64,000 bases of DNA from Ch67 sp041395845. Lineage in GTDB: Bacteria > Pseudomonadota > Gammaproteobacteria > Pseudomonadales > Ketobacteraceae. The notes beneath the pieces are model-generated. The model did no database searches. It was not told where the DNA came from and saw only the letters and a program-made list of their open reading frames with translations. Every line of letters begins with the position of its first letter. Position 1 is the stretch's first letter. The position numbers and the translations under genes are program-made. The stretch spans positions 7,815-71,814 of the forward strand of contig JAWKZS010000023.1 of assembly GCA_041395845.1 (NCBI GenBank), read 5' to 3'. Shown here one piece after another: positions 54,275-63,348 of the stretch.

Positions 54275-55783
54275 TCAGAATTCCAGCTTGTATCCCACTT
54301 TTTTCCAGGCTTCCTGCTCATCCTGCAGTTCCGCCTGCAGCAGCGGGTGCTCATCGAGCCACTTGCCGGGAAACTTCACTTTCATGCCCTTGCCAGTAAC
54401 ACTGAGCTTGAATTCCGGCGCCAGATCATCCCGCCGCGCCCGGTGCAGCAGGGTACTGAAACGCAGCAGCAGAATCAGCCGCTTGACCTTTTCCTGAAAC
54501 AGGTTGGGCAATTCCTGAATGTCGGTCTGACGAATCTTGCGGCGTTGATTGCCCACCAGGGCCGCCAGCACCTTCTGATCCTGACGGGTAAAACCCGGCA
54601 AATCCGAATAAGTCAGCAGATAAGCGCCGTGCTTGTGATAGCCGGAGTGGGACACCGCGGTGCCAATCTCGTGGGTCAGTGCTGCCCAGTGCAACCAGCC
54701 CTGACAATACTGGCCCAGATCCCAGTCCTTCTTCACCTGGCCGAGCGCTTTCAGCGCGGTCTGCTGTACCCGCTCCGCCTGCGCCACATCCACACTGTAA
54801 CGGTTCATCATCGCCACGATGGAGCGTTCGCGCACATCTTCATGGGCATGCCGGCCCAACAGGTCATAGAGAATGCCCTCGCGCATCGCGCCATCGGAAT
54901 AATGCACTTCCTTGATGGCCAGCTGCTCGAAGATCGCAATCAGGATGGCCAGGCCCGATGGCAGCACCGAGCGCCGATCCGCCTTGATACCGGCAATATC
55001 CAGTGCATCCAGCTGATTGAACGACAGCACCTTGTCCCGCAGCTTGTAAAGCCCGGACAGGCTGATCGCTTCACCATACCAGCCGTTCTCCATCAGCGCA
55101 TTCTGGATCGCCTTCACCGTACCGGACGCGCCCACCGCATCAATCCAGCCCTTCTTGCGATAGGTGTTCTCGATGGTTTCGATTTCCGCGCGCGCCGCCA
55201 TCACTGCCTTGCGGAAATTGCCCTCGGTGATTTTGCCGTTGGAAAAATAGCGGTCCCGATATGATACGCAGCCCATATGGAGCGACTCGGTGAGAATCGG
55301 CTCGAAGCGTTTGCCAATGATGAACTCGGTGGACCCACCACCGATATCAAACACCAGCCGCTTGCCGCCATCATCTGCCAGGGTATGGGACACCCCCAGA
55401 TAGATCAGCCGCGCCTCCTCGCGCCCCGCCACGACTTCCACCGGACACTGCAGAATCTGCCGCGCCTGTCGCAGAAACGCCTCGCCGTTGCGGGCCTGAC
55501 GCAAGGTGTTGGTGCCGACACAGCGCACCCATTTGGCGTCGATATGGCTGATGCAGGCGGCAAACCGGCGCAGACAATCGAGGCCCCGGGCAAAGGCATC
55601 GGCATCCAGCATCTGCTTGCCGTCCAATCCCGACGCCAGCATGACCTTCTCGGCCATTTTCTGGATCGGCCGCACCTCGCCGTTTTCCAGCCGGGCAATG
55701 ACCATGTGAAAACTGTTGGAGCCCATGTCGATGGCCGCCATCGTGGGCTCGCTGGACTGAACTGACGTCGGATTCTCGCTCAA
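54275..55783 (-). CDS. ppx: Exopolyphosphatase (Ppx/GppA family)
   Basis: A ~502-residue Ppx, removing terminal phosphates from polyphosphate. ASKHA-fold phosphate loops are present: AAIDMGSNSFHMVIARL near the N-terminus and LVFDIGGGSTEFIIGKR at ~155. A C-terminal HD-like region follows (WLHWAALTHEIGTAVSHSGY), giving the full-length gammaproteobacterial form. The start is uncertain: the TTG at 55783 has GGAC upstream and gives the usual ~15-20 residue lead before AAIDMGSNSF, while a GTG at 55813 has no ribosome site. It is divergent from trxA, as in Pseudomonas, but separated from ppk1. Confidence 0.94.
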   Translation of the reverse strand: MSENPTSVQSSEPTMAAIDMGSNSFHMVIARLENGEVRPIQKMAEKVMLASGLDGKQMLDADAFARGLDCLRRFAACISHIDAKWVRCVGTNTLRQARNGEAFLRQARQILQCPVEVVAGREEARLIYLGVSHTLADDGGKRLVFDIGGGSTEFIIGKRFEPILTESLHMGCVSYRDRYFSNGKITEGNFRKAVMAARAEIETIENTYRKKGWIDAVGASGTVKAIQNALMENGWYGEAISLSGLYKLRDKVLSFNQLDALDIAGIKADRRSVLPSGLAILIAIFEQLAIKEVHYSDGAMREGILYDLLGRHAHEDVRERSIVAMMNRYSVDVAQAERVQQTALKALGQVKKDWDLGQYCQGWLHWAALTHEIGTAVSHSGYHKHGAYLLTYSDLPGFTRQDQKVLAALVGNQRRKIRQTDIQELPNLFQEKVKRLILLLRFSTLLHRARRDDLAPEFKLSVTGKGMKVKFPGKWLDEHPLLQAELQDEQEAWKKVGYKLEF

Positions 55784-55932
55784 GTTAAGGGTCCATTTGC
55801 AGGCGGGTGGCACCCGGAAAAATATGCGGCGGTGCCGACCCTCGTTGACTATATTGTTAAGGCTGTTGCGTCAAAGCACCCGATAATAGCACCATAGGAC
55901 GGTGAAAACATGACGCAAAACAGGACTGGCGA

Positions 55933-55961
55933 TTGAGCACTACGCAGGCAGACTGTACAAT
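55933..55961 (+). promoter_or_regulatory. Sigma-70 promoter of trxA
   Basis: TTGAGC and TACAAT with an exact 17-base spacer, 69 bases before the trxA start codon. Confidence 0.7.
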
Positions 55962-56029
55962 CCGTTCATTCTTATATTCTGGAAATGGCACCCTTTCGCC
56001 ATTATTCGCACCGCAAGCTGGAGACAGAC

Positions 56030-56353
56030 ATGAGCAATATCGTAAACGTCACTGACGGCACATTCGAGTCGGAAGTACTGCAGTCAGACACCCCTGTGCT
56101 GGTGGACTACTGGGCTGAGTGGTGTGGCCCCTGCAAGATGATTGCCCCGATTCTGGACGAGATTTCCAGCGAATATGCCGGCAAGGTGAAAATCGCCAAG
56201 CTGAACATCGATGACAACAGCGACACCCCGCCCAAGTACGGCATCCGTGGCATTCCGACCCTGATGCTGTTCAAAAACGGCAACGTCGAGGCCACCAAGG
56301 TCGGCGCCCTGTCCAAATCACAATTGACAGCGTTCCTCGACAGTAATATATAA
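56030..56353 (+). CDS. trxA: Thioredoxin
   Basis: A 107-residue thioredoxin with the WCGPC active site (VDYWAEWCGPCKMIAPILDE), the cis-proline loop RGIPTLMLFKNG and the family C-terminus. It reduces disulfides in the cytoplasm (ribonucleotide reductase, PAPS reductase, methionine sulfoxide reductase). GGAGA precedes the ATG; the frame is open 15 codons upstream without homology. A consensus promoter and a terminator frame the gene, and rho follows, as in most gammaproteobacteria. Confidence 0.98.
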   Translation: MSNIVNVTDGTFESEVLQSDTPVLVDYWAEWCGPCKMIAPILDEISSEYAGKVKIAKLNIDDNSDTPPKYGIRGIPTLMLFKNGNVEATKVGALSKSQLTAFLDSNI

Positions 56354-56360
56354 TGCCAGA

Positions 56361-56382
56361 GCCCCGTCAGTGATGGCGGGGC
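56361..56382 (+). terminator. Hairpin terminator after trxA
   Basis: GCCCCGTCA and TGGCGGGGC pair (one G-U) around GTGA, followed by GCTTTCGG. The T-run is short, so read-through into rho is possible. Confidence 0.7.
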
Positions 56383-56706
56383 GCTTTCGGATTGTGTCGA
56401 CGCGCTGCCCGAAGGCACGCATCACAAACCTCACCTTTCTTGCACTCCCTTAAGCCTTCGCAAAAATAACGTTCTGTGCCCGGAAAGGTTTGGTGGTTCC
56501 AAGGGAACGAGCTGGACGCTTCACTAACTGGCTGCTAGATTGAATCCAAGTTCCCGTGCTGATTGTGGGGACGGTCCGGATCAGTCAATCCCTGCCCAAA
56601 ACCATTATTCAAATAGCAAACGTTTAACCAACCGTGTGCACGCTTTTGTTTTCCACCTTCATGCCGTAGCACGCCCTATTCCAACTCACATATGACTTCC
56701 GCACAG
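56383..56706 (+). other. Untranslated leader of rho
   Basis: About 320 bases without a coding signal between trxA and rho. It is C- and A-rich and G-poor near the rho start, as expected for a Rho-utilisation site used in rho autoregulation. I see no strong hairpin and no convincing leader peptide. A putative -10 (TAGATT) is near 56540. Confidence 0.45.
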
Positions 56707-57966
56707 ATGAATCTCACCGAACTCAAACTAAAACCCATCGCAGAACTCGTACAAATGGCTGAAGAAATGGGCCTGGAAAACATGGCCCGGACACGTAAAC
56801 AGGACGTGATCTTCAGTATCCTGAAAAAACATGCCAAGAGCGGTGAAGACATCTTCGGCGACGGCGTACTGGAAATTCTGCAAGACGGTTTTGGTTTCCT
56901 GCGTTCGGCCGAAGGCTCCTATCTGGCAGGTCCTGATGACATCTATGTGTCGCCCAGCCAGATTCGCCGCTTCAACCTGCGCACCGGGGACAGCATTTCC
57001 GGCAAGATCCGGCCCCCGAAAGAAGGCGAACGCTATTTTGCCCTGCTGAAAGTCAACGATATCAACTTTGATAAACCCGAAAACGCCAAGAACAAGATCC
57101 TGTTTGAAAACCTGACGCCGCTGTTCCCGCAAGAGCGTCTGGTGATGGAAATCGGTAACGGCTCCACAGAAGACATCACCGCCCGCACCATCGACCTGGT
57201 AGCACCCATCGGCAAAGGCCAGCGCGGCCTGATCGTATCCCCGCCGAAGGCCGGTAAAACCCTGATGCTGCAGAACATTGCCCAATCCATCGTACGCAAC
57301 AGCCCCGAATGCCGCCTGATCGTCCTGCTGATCGACGAACGCCCGGAAGAAGTGACCGAAATGCGCCGCACCGTACGCGGTGAAGTGGTCGCGTCCACCT
57401 TTGACGAACCGCCAGCCCGTCACGTGCAGGTTGCCGAAATGGTGCTGGAAAAGGCCAAGCGTCTGGTGGAACACAAGCAGGACGTGGTGATTCTGCTGGA
57501 CTCCATTACCCGTCTGGCCCGTGCCTACAACACCGTGATTCCTTCCTCCGGTAAAGTACTGACCGGTGGTGTAGACGCCCACGCCCTGGAACGCCCCAAG
57601 CGTTTCTTCGGTGCTGCCCGTAACATCGAAGAAGGCGGCAGCCTGACCATTCTGGCCACGGCGCTGGTGGACACCGGCTCGAAAATGGACGAGGTCATCT
57701 ACGAAGAATTTAAAGGTACCGGCAACCAGGAAATCCACCTGGATCGCCGCATCGCGGAAAAGCGCGTATTCCCCGCCATCAACATCAACCGTTCCGGTAC
57801 CCGTCGCGAAGACCTGCTGACCACCGAAGACGAACTGAAGAAGATGTGGATTCTGCGCAAGATCCTGCATCCGATGGACGAAATCGCCGCCATGGAATTC
57901 CTGATCGACAAGATGCGGGATACCAAGACCAACGAAGAATTCTTCGAGTCGATGAAGCGGAAGTAA
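56707..57966 (+). CDS. rho: Transcription termination factor Rho
   Basis: A 419-residue Rho, the hexameric RNA-dependent ATPase that ends transcription. It contains the N-terminal helix bundle (MNLTELKLKPIAELVQMAEE), the RNA-binding cold-shock fold (GDGVLEILQDGFGFLRSAEG; YVSPSQIRRFNLRTGD), Walker A PPKAGKT, Walker B DVVILLDSITRLARAYN, the Q-loop region and the GTGNQEIHL R-loop. The ATG at 56707 matches E. coli and Pseudomonas Rho; an in-frame ATG at 56692 would add five residues. Neither has a strong ribosome site. CCCCACC/GGTGGGG (57972-58002) just after the stop may form its terminator. Confidence 0.98.
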   Translation: MNLTELKLKPIAELVQMAEEMGLENMARTRKQDVIFSILKKHAKSGEDIFGDGVLEILQDGFGFLRSAEGSYLAGPDDIYVSPSQIRRFNLRTGDSISGKIRPPKEGERYFALLKVNDINFDKPENAKNKILFENLTPLFPQERLVMEIGNGSTEDITARTIDLVAPIGKGQRGLIVSPPKAGKTLMLQNIAQSIVRNSPECRLIVLLIDERPEEVTEMRRTVRGEVVASTFDEPPARHVQVAEMVLEKAKRLVEHKQDVVILLDSITRLARAYNTVIPSSGKVLTGGVDAHALERPKRFFGAARNIEEGGSLTILATALVDTGSKMDEVIYEEFKGTGNQEIHLDRRIAEKRVFPAININRSGTRREDLLTTEDELKKMWILRKILHPMDEIAAMEFLIDKMRDTKTNEEFFESMKRK

Positions 57967-57984
57967 AAACGCCCCACCGCACGA

Positions 57985-58178
57985 GAATCGCTGCTGGTGG
58001 GGAGCAGGCTGTCATGTCATTTTGCGCAGCCGAGCATCGCAGTCTGGACCGGAAACAAGGTGGCGAGTGTCTGAGCGCGCAGCGCGAGTTGCGCCACCGC
58101 CGGTGCAGACGAGAAGCACAGGGTAGCCGAAGGCCAAGCTGCATGACATGACAGCCTGCTCCCCACCAGTAACGATTC
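57985..58178. repeat. 194-bp element with 36-bp terminal inverted repeats
   Basis: Left arm 57985-58020 and right arm 58143-58178 are inverted copies: 27 bp are perfect (57994-58020 with 58143-58169) and a further GAATCG pairs at the tips. Nested inside are GTCTGGACCGG/CCGGTGCAGAC (58042-58052 with 58100-58110, 10 of 11) and GGTGGCG/CGCCACC (58059-58065 with 58092-58098). The element has no reading frame of its own, lies between rho and the flavin reductase, and has the size and shape of a MITE or a long structured RNA. I see no clear target-site duplication. Confidence 0.8.
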
Positions 58179-58186
58179 CGACAACC

Positions 58187-59191
58187 ATGTTCCACACCAT
58201 CACCTTCCTCCCGGCCAACCTGAACCTCGGCGTTCCCGCCGGTCAGACCATCCTGCAGGCCGCACTGCAACAGGGTTATCATTTCCCCTGGGGCTGTAAT
58301 GCCGGCAGTTGCCGCGTCTGTGCTGGCCACCTGCGCCAGGGGCGTATCCGGCTGAAAAATTCGGACTGTGAAATCACCCCCGATTGCCCCGAAGCCCAGG
58401 CCGTTTTAACCTGTCTGGCCTATCCACTTAGCGACATCACCATCGAGGTATCCCGCGTGCAGCCACCCGGCCAGTTCCCAGTACAAACTGTCAGCGCCCA
58501 GATTACCGACGTACAGCAAGCCAGTCAGGACGTGAAGATCGTACGCTTTCTGCTGCCGGCCGGGCGCAAGATCCGCTACAGCGCCGGCCAGTACTGCGAA
58601 CTGCTGATCGATGACAACACCAGCGCAGCGTTTTCCATCGCCTGCGCACCCCGGGATGATCGTATTCTCGAATTGCACATCCGCGCCAATCCGGACAGCA
58701 GCAGCTATCCGAAACTGGCGCCGAAACTGGTGGCTGGTGAACTGCTGAAGATCCGGCTGGGCATGGGCGACATTACGCCGTTTTCACTCAATGGCGCCGA
58801 CAAGATCCTGCTGCTGGCGGGCAGTACCGGGTTCTCCCAGATCAAGGCACTGATCGAAGCGCTGATCGACGAAAAAGATCCACGCCCGCTGCACGTCTAC
58901 TGGGGTGGCCGCAACGAAGCCGATCTTTATCTGCACGCGTGGATGCAGGAAATGACCCAGCAGCACCCCACCCTGCACTACGTGCCGGTGGTATCCGATC
59001 AGCCGGACTGGCAGGGCCGCAAAGGCTTTGTACACAAGGCCGCGCTGGAGGATGTCCGCGATTTTACCGGCTGGAAAATCGTCGGTGGCGGCTCGCCGGG
59101 CATGGTGTATGCGGCACTGGATGACTTCATTGCAGCAGGCATGCAGGCTGGGCAGATGGTATCGGATGTCTTTGCCTACGCGCCCCGCTGA
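58187..59191 (+). CDS. 2Fe-2S ferredoxin-type NAD(P)H-flavin reductase (AscD/CDP-6-deoxy-glucoseen reductase-like)
   Basis: A 334-residue oxidoreductase. The N-terminal plant-type ferredoxin domain has the cluster motif CNAGSCRVC and a later Cys (AVLTCLAYPL). The FAD-binding barrel follows (IRYSAGQYCELLID, AFSIACAPRDD), then an NAD(P)-binding domain (KILLLAGSTGFSQIKALIEA). Genes of this kind sit after rho, usually with ubiD, in related bacteria; no ubiD is present here. The ATG at 58187 gives a normal ferredoxin start (MFHTITFLPANLNLG) but lacks a ribosome site. An earlier ATG at 58148 lies inside the inverted-repeat element and would add residues of no homology. Electron acceptor unknown. 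Confidence 0.87.
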   Translation: MFHTITFLPANLNLGVPAGQTILQAALQQGYHFPWGCNAGSCRVCAGHLRQGRIRLKNSDCEITPDCPEAQAVLTCLAYPLSDITIEVSRVQPPGQFPVQTVSAQITDVQQASQDVKIVRFLLPAGRKIRYSAGQYCELLIDDNTSAAFSIACAPRDDRILELHIRANPDSSSYPKLAPKLVAGELLKIRLGMGDITPFSLNGADKILLLAGSTGFSQIKALIEALIDEKDPRPLHVYWGGRNEADLYLHAWMQEMTQQHPTLHYVPVVSDQPDWQGRKGFVHKAALEDVRDFTGWKIVGGGSPGMVYAALDDFIAAGMQAGQMVSDVFAYAPR

Positions 59192-59300
59192 AGCCTTGTG
59201 AATCATACAGTTATAAAAATTCCTTTATTTCTGGCACGTTCGGTCTGGTTGTCTACACTGACAATTTATTGATCAGTTCGAGCCAACAAAGGACACCCTC

Positions 59301-60686
59301 ATGCGAACGACGACCATGCTAGCCGTGGCGTGCCTGCTTTTGTCCAGCGGATGCGCATTCCAGCCCTACAATGACAGCATTTACCAGGGTGTCCCACTGG
59401 GTCAGCCCAAGCAAAGCAGCGATGGCTCACTGCAGTACGCCGACGGCACCACCTACCGGGGCCAGACCCGCAATGGCATGCCCCACGGTACCGGCGAATT
59501 CATCATGGCCAACCAGGATCGCTATCAGGGGGATGTCAATGCAGGGCTGATGCAAGGCAATGGGGTGATGTTCTTCAAGGATGGGCGCCGCTACGAAGGC
59601 ACGTTCAGCGCTGACCAGCCTGCCGGCACCGGCACGCTGACCCTGCCCAACGGCGATGTTTACAGCGGCGCCTTTGCCGGACTCGACAACATGGTCGGCA
59701 CCAAACGCACCGCGAAAGGCACCTACGAAGGCAAGTTCATCCAGGGCAAGCTGGACGGCGACGTTCACTACCAACCCCACCAGAGCCAGCAGGATCGCTT
59801 CCAGCGCTGGCGGAATGGCACCATGATCTTCGATGCGCCAGGCCCCAAAGCCATCGCGGCAGCACAGAAAAACTGCAAGCTGCAATCGTCCCAATGGTTC
59901 CACATCGGCAAACAATGTGATGGTCAGGGCGAGGCCATGACGACGGATTACCAGCAACATGCCAAAGGCATCTTCCGCAACGGTGATCTGGTTTCCGGCG
60001 AAATCAGCAATCAAAACGGTGTCACCGTCAAAGGGCAATTCAAGCAGTTTCAACCGCACGGCAAAGCCCAGTACCTGGTCAACAACCAGAAACAGTACGA
60101 CGGCGAATTCAGCGACGGCCAGCGTCATGGCAGCGGCATCTGCCTGGAAAACAAGGCACCAGAGCGTTGCGAATATCATCTGGGCAACCGGGTCGATACC
60201 GGTTATCTGAGCAAGCAGCTGAAACAGGAAATCGATGCACTGCAAAGCGATTACACCGCGTCTATCGAGCAAATCCGCGAGCAAACCCGCAACGCAGAAA
60301 CCGAGTGGGCACAGGATTATCGTCGCCAGATGGACTACATCCGCGATGAAATCGATTCCGCCGAAGCCGGCGCCTTTGGCAAGAGCATGCTGATGGGCAC
60401 CATGCATAACATGGCTGGTAACCAGGCACAGGCCGAGGCCTTTATTCAGCAGCAGGCCGATGAACTGCGGGAACGCAAGGATGAGCTGGCCCGGATGGAA
60501 CGGGACTTCAATCGCGAACAGCGCGACGCCAAAGCCCGCTTCGCCCGCGAGCAGGCGGAAGAACTGAGCAACCTGAAAACCCGTCACGAGCGCAATCTGC
60601 AATCCGCGATCGCCAAATACAGCGAGCAATGCCAGCGTGTGCCCAACCGGCGCTGGGACAGCAGCAAGCACCTGTGCGTGCGTTGA
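59301..60686 (+). CDS. MORN-repeat lipoprotein with C-terminal coiled coil
   Basis: A 461-residue lipoprotein (signal MRTTTMLAVACLLLSSGCAF, lipobox SSGC). Residues ~40-290 hold MORN repeats such as YRGQTRNGMPHGTG, YQGDVNAGLMQGNG, YEGTFSADQPAGTG, YEGKFIQGKLDGDV and YDGEFSDGQRHGSG, beta-hairpins that stack into a curved sheet. A long charged coiled coil (about 300-445) follows. The end is a two-Cys motif CQRVPNRRWDSSKHLC, also found in the third gene of the operon. GGACA-like purines precede the start. It is the first of three plus-strand lipoprotein genes, 38 bases from the next. Function unknown; an envelope scaffold is likely. Confidence 0.82.
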   Translation: MRTTTMLAVACLLLSSGCAFQPYNDSIYQGVPLGQPKQSSDGSLQYADGTTYRGQTRNGMPHGTGEFIMANQDRYQGDVNAGLMQGNGVMFFKDGRRYEGTFSADQPAGTGTLTLPNGDVYSGAFAGLDNMVGTKRTAKGTYEGKFIQGKLDGDVHYQPHQSQQDRFQRWRNGTMIFDAPGPKAIAAAQKNCKLQSSQWFHIGKQCDGQGEAMTTDYQQHAKGIFRNGDLVSGEISNQNGVTVKGQFKQFQPHGKAQYLVNNQKQYDGEFSDGQRHGSGICLENKAPERCEYHLGNRVDTGYLSKQLKQEIDALQSDYTASIEQIREQTRNAETEWAQDYRRQMDYIRDEIDSAEAGAFGKSMLMGTMHNMAGNQAQAEAFIQQQADELRERKDELARMERDFNREQRDAKARFAREQAEELSNLKTRHERNLQSAIAKYSEQCQRVPNRRWDSSKHLCVR

Positions 60687-60724
60687 TGATCACATTGCCC
60701 AATTACACCGGATTGGAGAACAAC

Positions 60725-61240
60725 ATGAAAAAGATTCTATTGGTGATGGCCCTGCTGAGCCTGACTGGCTGTACCACTTTTTCCTTTTACAAAAGCCCAC
60801 TGCAGGCAGAAACCGTCACGCCATTCAGCATGCGAACACCCGCTCCTGTGCGGTTTGAGATAACGGAAGACAACCAGGGATGGAATGCCCAGATCAAGCA
60901 GGCCCTGCTGGCCAGCGGCGTTGTGGTTGAGGACAACACCAGCTCACGCAGCTTATCCATCAGCACAACCTTTACCCGGGATGAGCATCTCACATGGATA
61001 CTGGCAATCCTGTCGCTGGGCGTGATTCCTTCAACCGATACAATCCACGTGACCGCTGATCTCGTACTATCCAATGCAGACGGTTCGCAGCAGAAATACG
61101 CGTATGTCACCCAATACGACATTATGGAAGGATGGTTCACGCCATTGATGGGGCGCGACTGGGACGACAACACGCGGGAACTGGGCGCCATCGTCGGCTC
61201 GCATTTTCTCAATGACGTGAATCGCGGCAACGCTCTCTGA
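60725..61240 (+). CDS. Small lipoprotein of unknown function, middle gene of the MORN operon
   Basis: A 171-residue lipoprotein: MKKILLVMALLSLTGCTTFS with lipobox LTGC. The mature part has a beta/alpha layout (APVRFEITEDNQGWNAQIKQ, ALLASGVVVEDNTSSRSLSI) similar to other small envelope lipoproteins that oppose another subunit. A hydrophobic stretch LTWILAILSLGVIPSTDTIH in the middle is amphipathic rather than a true membrane helix. GGAG is eight bases before the ATG. It is co-transcribed between the two MORN lipoproteins (38 and 26 bases), so the three products probably form one complex. I do not recognise a family. Confidence 0.75.
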   Translation: MKKILLVMALLSLTGCTTFSFYKSPLQAETVTPFSMRTPAPVRFEITEDNQGWNAQIKQALLASGVVVEDNTSSRSLSISTTFTRDEHLTWILAILSLGVIPSTDTIHVTADLVLSNADGSQQKYAYVTQYDIMEGWFTPLMGRDWDDNTRELGAIVGSHFLNDVNRGNAL

Positions 61241-61266
61241 TCACACGCACCGGCAAGGAGTTTTCC

Positions 61267-63249
61267 ATGCGAGTCTGGCTGATTCTGGCGGCACTGGGCC
61301 TGGCCGCCTGCAAAACCCTGCCGGGTGAAACCACCGCGGCAGCGCAATGTCAGGATCAGATCTGCCACCACATGTTGGCGCACCAGGGCGCATTCACCGG
61401 CACGCTGGTGAACGGGAAAGCCGACGGCCATGGCCAGTACCGCGACACGACATCCAGCATCCGTTATGAAGGCAACTTCCGAGCGGGCAAGTTTGATGGC
61501 AACGGGGTGCTGATAACGCCGTCGAGCGTATTTACCGGCGTGTTTCGCGACGGTGTACCTGCACAGGGCGAGCTGGCGACCCCCGACCTGAAACTGGATA
61601 TTACCAACAGCTACAAGGACCGCTTTCAGGCGCACTACGAGCTGGGCGACGGTATCCGTGGCGACGGCGAGTTCAGCTATGTTGCAGCAGCGGAGCACAC
61701 GGTTGGCATCGTGGCATTCGATCAGTTGCTGCGTCAGGGTGAGCATCGTATCCAGTATGCCAACGGTGATACCTACACCGCCCGCTATTCCGACGGTGTG
61801 CAACAGGGCGCTGCGGTGTGGGAATCCGCCGACGGCAAGCAGGATCGGGTAGAAACCTGGGATAACGGCAAACTCATCACCAGCCGGCCAGGCCCCACCA
61901 CCCTGCAACAGCAGGCGCGATCGGGCAAATGCAAGATTGATCCGGCACTGGGCACCTTCGCCTGGTTCGGCAAAGGCTGCAAGAACGGCCTGGCAGAGGG
62001 CAAGGGTGTCGCCTATTCGCTGGACGGCCTGCGCATCCTGACGGGTGAATTCAGAAACGGTCAGCTGGTGCAGGGCAGCGACCAGCAAGGCAGCACGCTG
62101 TTTCAGGGTCGCTTTCGCAACCTGAAACTGCAGGGTGAAGGCCAGCATTTTCTCAACGAAACCCTGCTGTTCAGCGGCCAGTACCACAACGGTGAAAAAG
62201 GCAAAGGCCTGTGTCTGGTCGATGGCAACTACATCCCCTGCGACCATTACGAAGGGCAGCGTATCATCGAAGAGCAGGAATTGTCGGGGCGTCACCAGAT
62301 CGATATCGCCCGTGAACAGGTCCGCGCCCAGGACAGCGCCCGTCAGGCCTATGCCAGTCTCAACCGCATTCGTTCGGAAGCCGACGATACCTTCAATGCG
62401 CGGGACCGCCGCTGGCAACGGGATCGGGAACAGGAAGCATCTGATCGCGCCTTCAATCAGTCCATGAACAATGCATTCAAAAAATTCAACGACGACATGA
62501 CGCAACTGGCCGAACAGAATCGCCAGTTCAATGAAAATCTGCGCCAGCAGCAGGCACAGATACAGGCCCAGCAGCCGCCCAAGCGGGATTACTACGCAGA
62601 GTCTTTGCAGCGCATCACCAGCCAGCAGAATCAGCAGCAGATTGCGAACCTGCAGCAACCGGCCAGCACACCGGCCCCCGCCAAACCCACGGTTGACGTG
62701 ATCGCCGAGCAGGAAAACCGCTGCAAGGCACAGGGCGGCACGTTCAATCGCAGCACGCGCACCTGCCTCATTAATCGTACGCCAAATACTGCGTCCACCG
62801 GCAGCACCAGTACAGCGCCTGCCCGCGCAGGCTCGAAGGTAGCCACATCAACCGGATCAGCCCCGACACCGGTGTCTGATAGCGCCAGCAGCACAACCAG
62901 CCAGTCCAAGGGCTATGAGGGCTGTTACGGCCCTGCTGACCACCGCCGTGGCCGCGGCAACTGCATCCAGGTCGTCGAGGAAGCATTCAAGGGTGATTGC
63001 GACGATGGACGCAAATTCAAGATCCGCATCCAGAACACCTGCGACTATCGCGTAGTAGCCAACGTCGAACTGAAAACCACGCGCCAGTATCACTCGAGTG
63101 CGCAATTGACGATGAAACCGGGCGCCACCGCCAGCTGGGACACCTGCGCAGCCACCGGTGAATGGGGCTACGAGGCCTGGTTTTCGGTGAAAGGCTCCAG
63201 CGACTGGTTATGCAAGGGCGAAAGCAGCTGGGTCAACGAGCCCTTCTGA
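61267..63249 (+). CDS. MORN-like repeat lipoprotein with coiled coil and Cys-rich C-terminal domain
   Basis: A 660-residue lipoprotein (LILAALGLAACKTL, lipobox LAAC). Residues ~40-345 contain degenerate MORN units (FTGTLVNGKADGHG, YEGNFRAGKFDGNG, FQGRFRNLKLQGEG, FSGQYHNGEKGKG). A Gln/Arg-rich coiled coil spans ~350-455. A Pro/Ala/Ser linker then surrounds CKAQGGTFNRSTRTC, matching the Cys motif of the first gene. The last ~110 residues form a Cys-containing beta domain (GYEGCYGPADHRRGRGNC to the end) that I cannot assign. AAGGAG lies upstream of the ATG. It appears to be an elongated paralogue of the first gene with an added domain. Confidence 0.8.
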   Translation: MRVWLILAALGLAACKTLPGETTAAAQCQDQICHHMLAHQGAFTGTLVNGKADGHGQYRDTTSSIRYEGNFRAGKFDGNGVLITPSSVFTGVFRDGVPAQGELATPDLKLDITNSYKDRFQAHYELGDGIRGDGEFSYVAAAEHTVGIVAFDQLLRQGEHRIQYANGDTYTARYSDGVQQGAAVWESADGKQDRVETWDNGKLITSRPGPTTLQQQARSGKCKIDPALGTFAWFGKGCKNGLAEGKGVAYSLDGLRILTGEFRNGQLVQGSDQQGSTLFQGRFRNLKLQGEGQHFLNETLLFSGQYHNGEKGKGLCLVDGNYIPCDHYEGQRIIEEQELSGRHQIDIAREQVRAQDSARQAYASLNRIRSEADDTFNARDRRWQRDREQEASDRAFNQSMNNAFKKFNDDMTQLAEQNRQFNENLRQQQAQIQAQQPPKRDYYAESLQRITSQQNQQQIANLQQPASTPAPAKPTVDVIAEQENRCKAQGGTFNRSTRTCLINRTPNTASTGSTSTAPARAGSKVATSTGSAPTPVSDSASSTTSQSKGYEGCYGPADHRRGRGNCIQVVEEAFKGDCDDGRKFKIRIQNTCDYRVVANVELKTTRQYHSSAQLTMKPGATASWDTCAATGEWGYEAWFSVKGSSDWLCKGESSWVNEPF

Positions 63250-63348
63250 TCAACCCGCTGAGGCCGGCATGCAGTGTTGATCCACCGCATGCCGGCGACA
63301 TCCGCTTCCGCTACACTGGAATCACCTTATCGAAGGAGCATTCACGGC

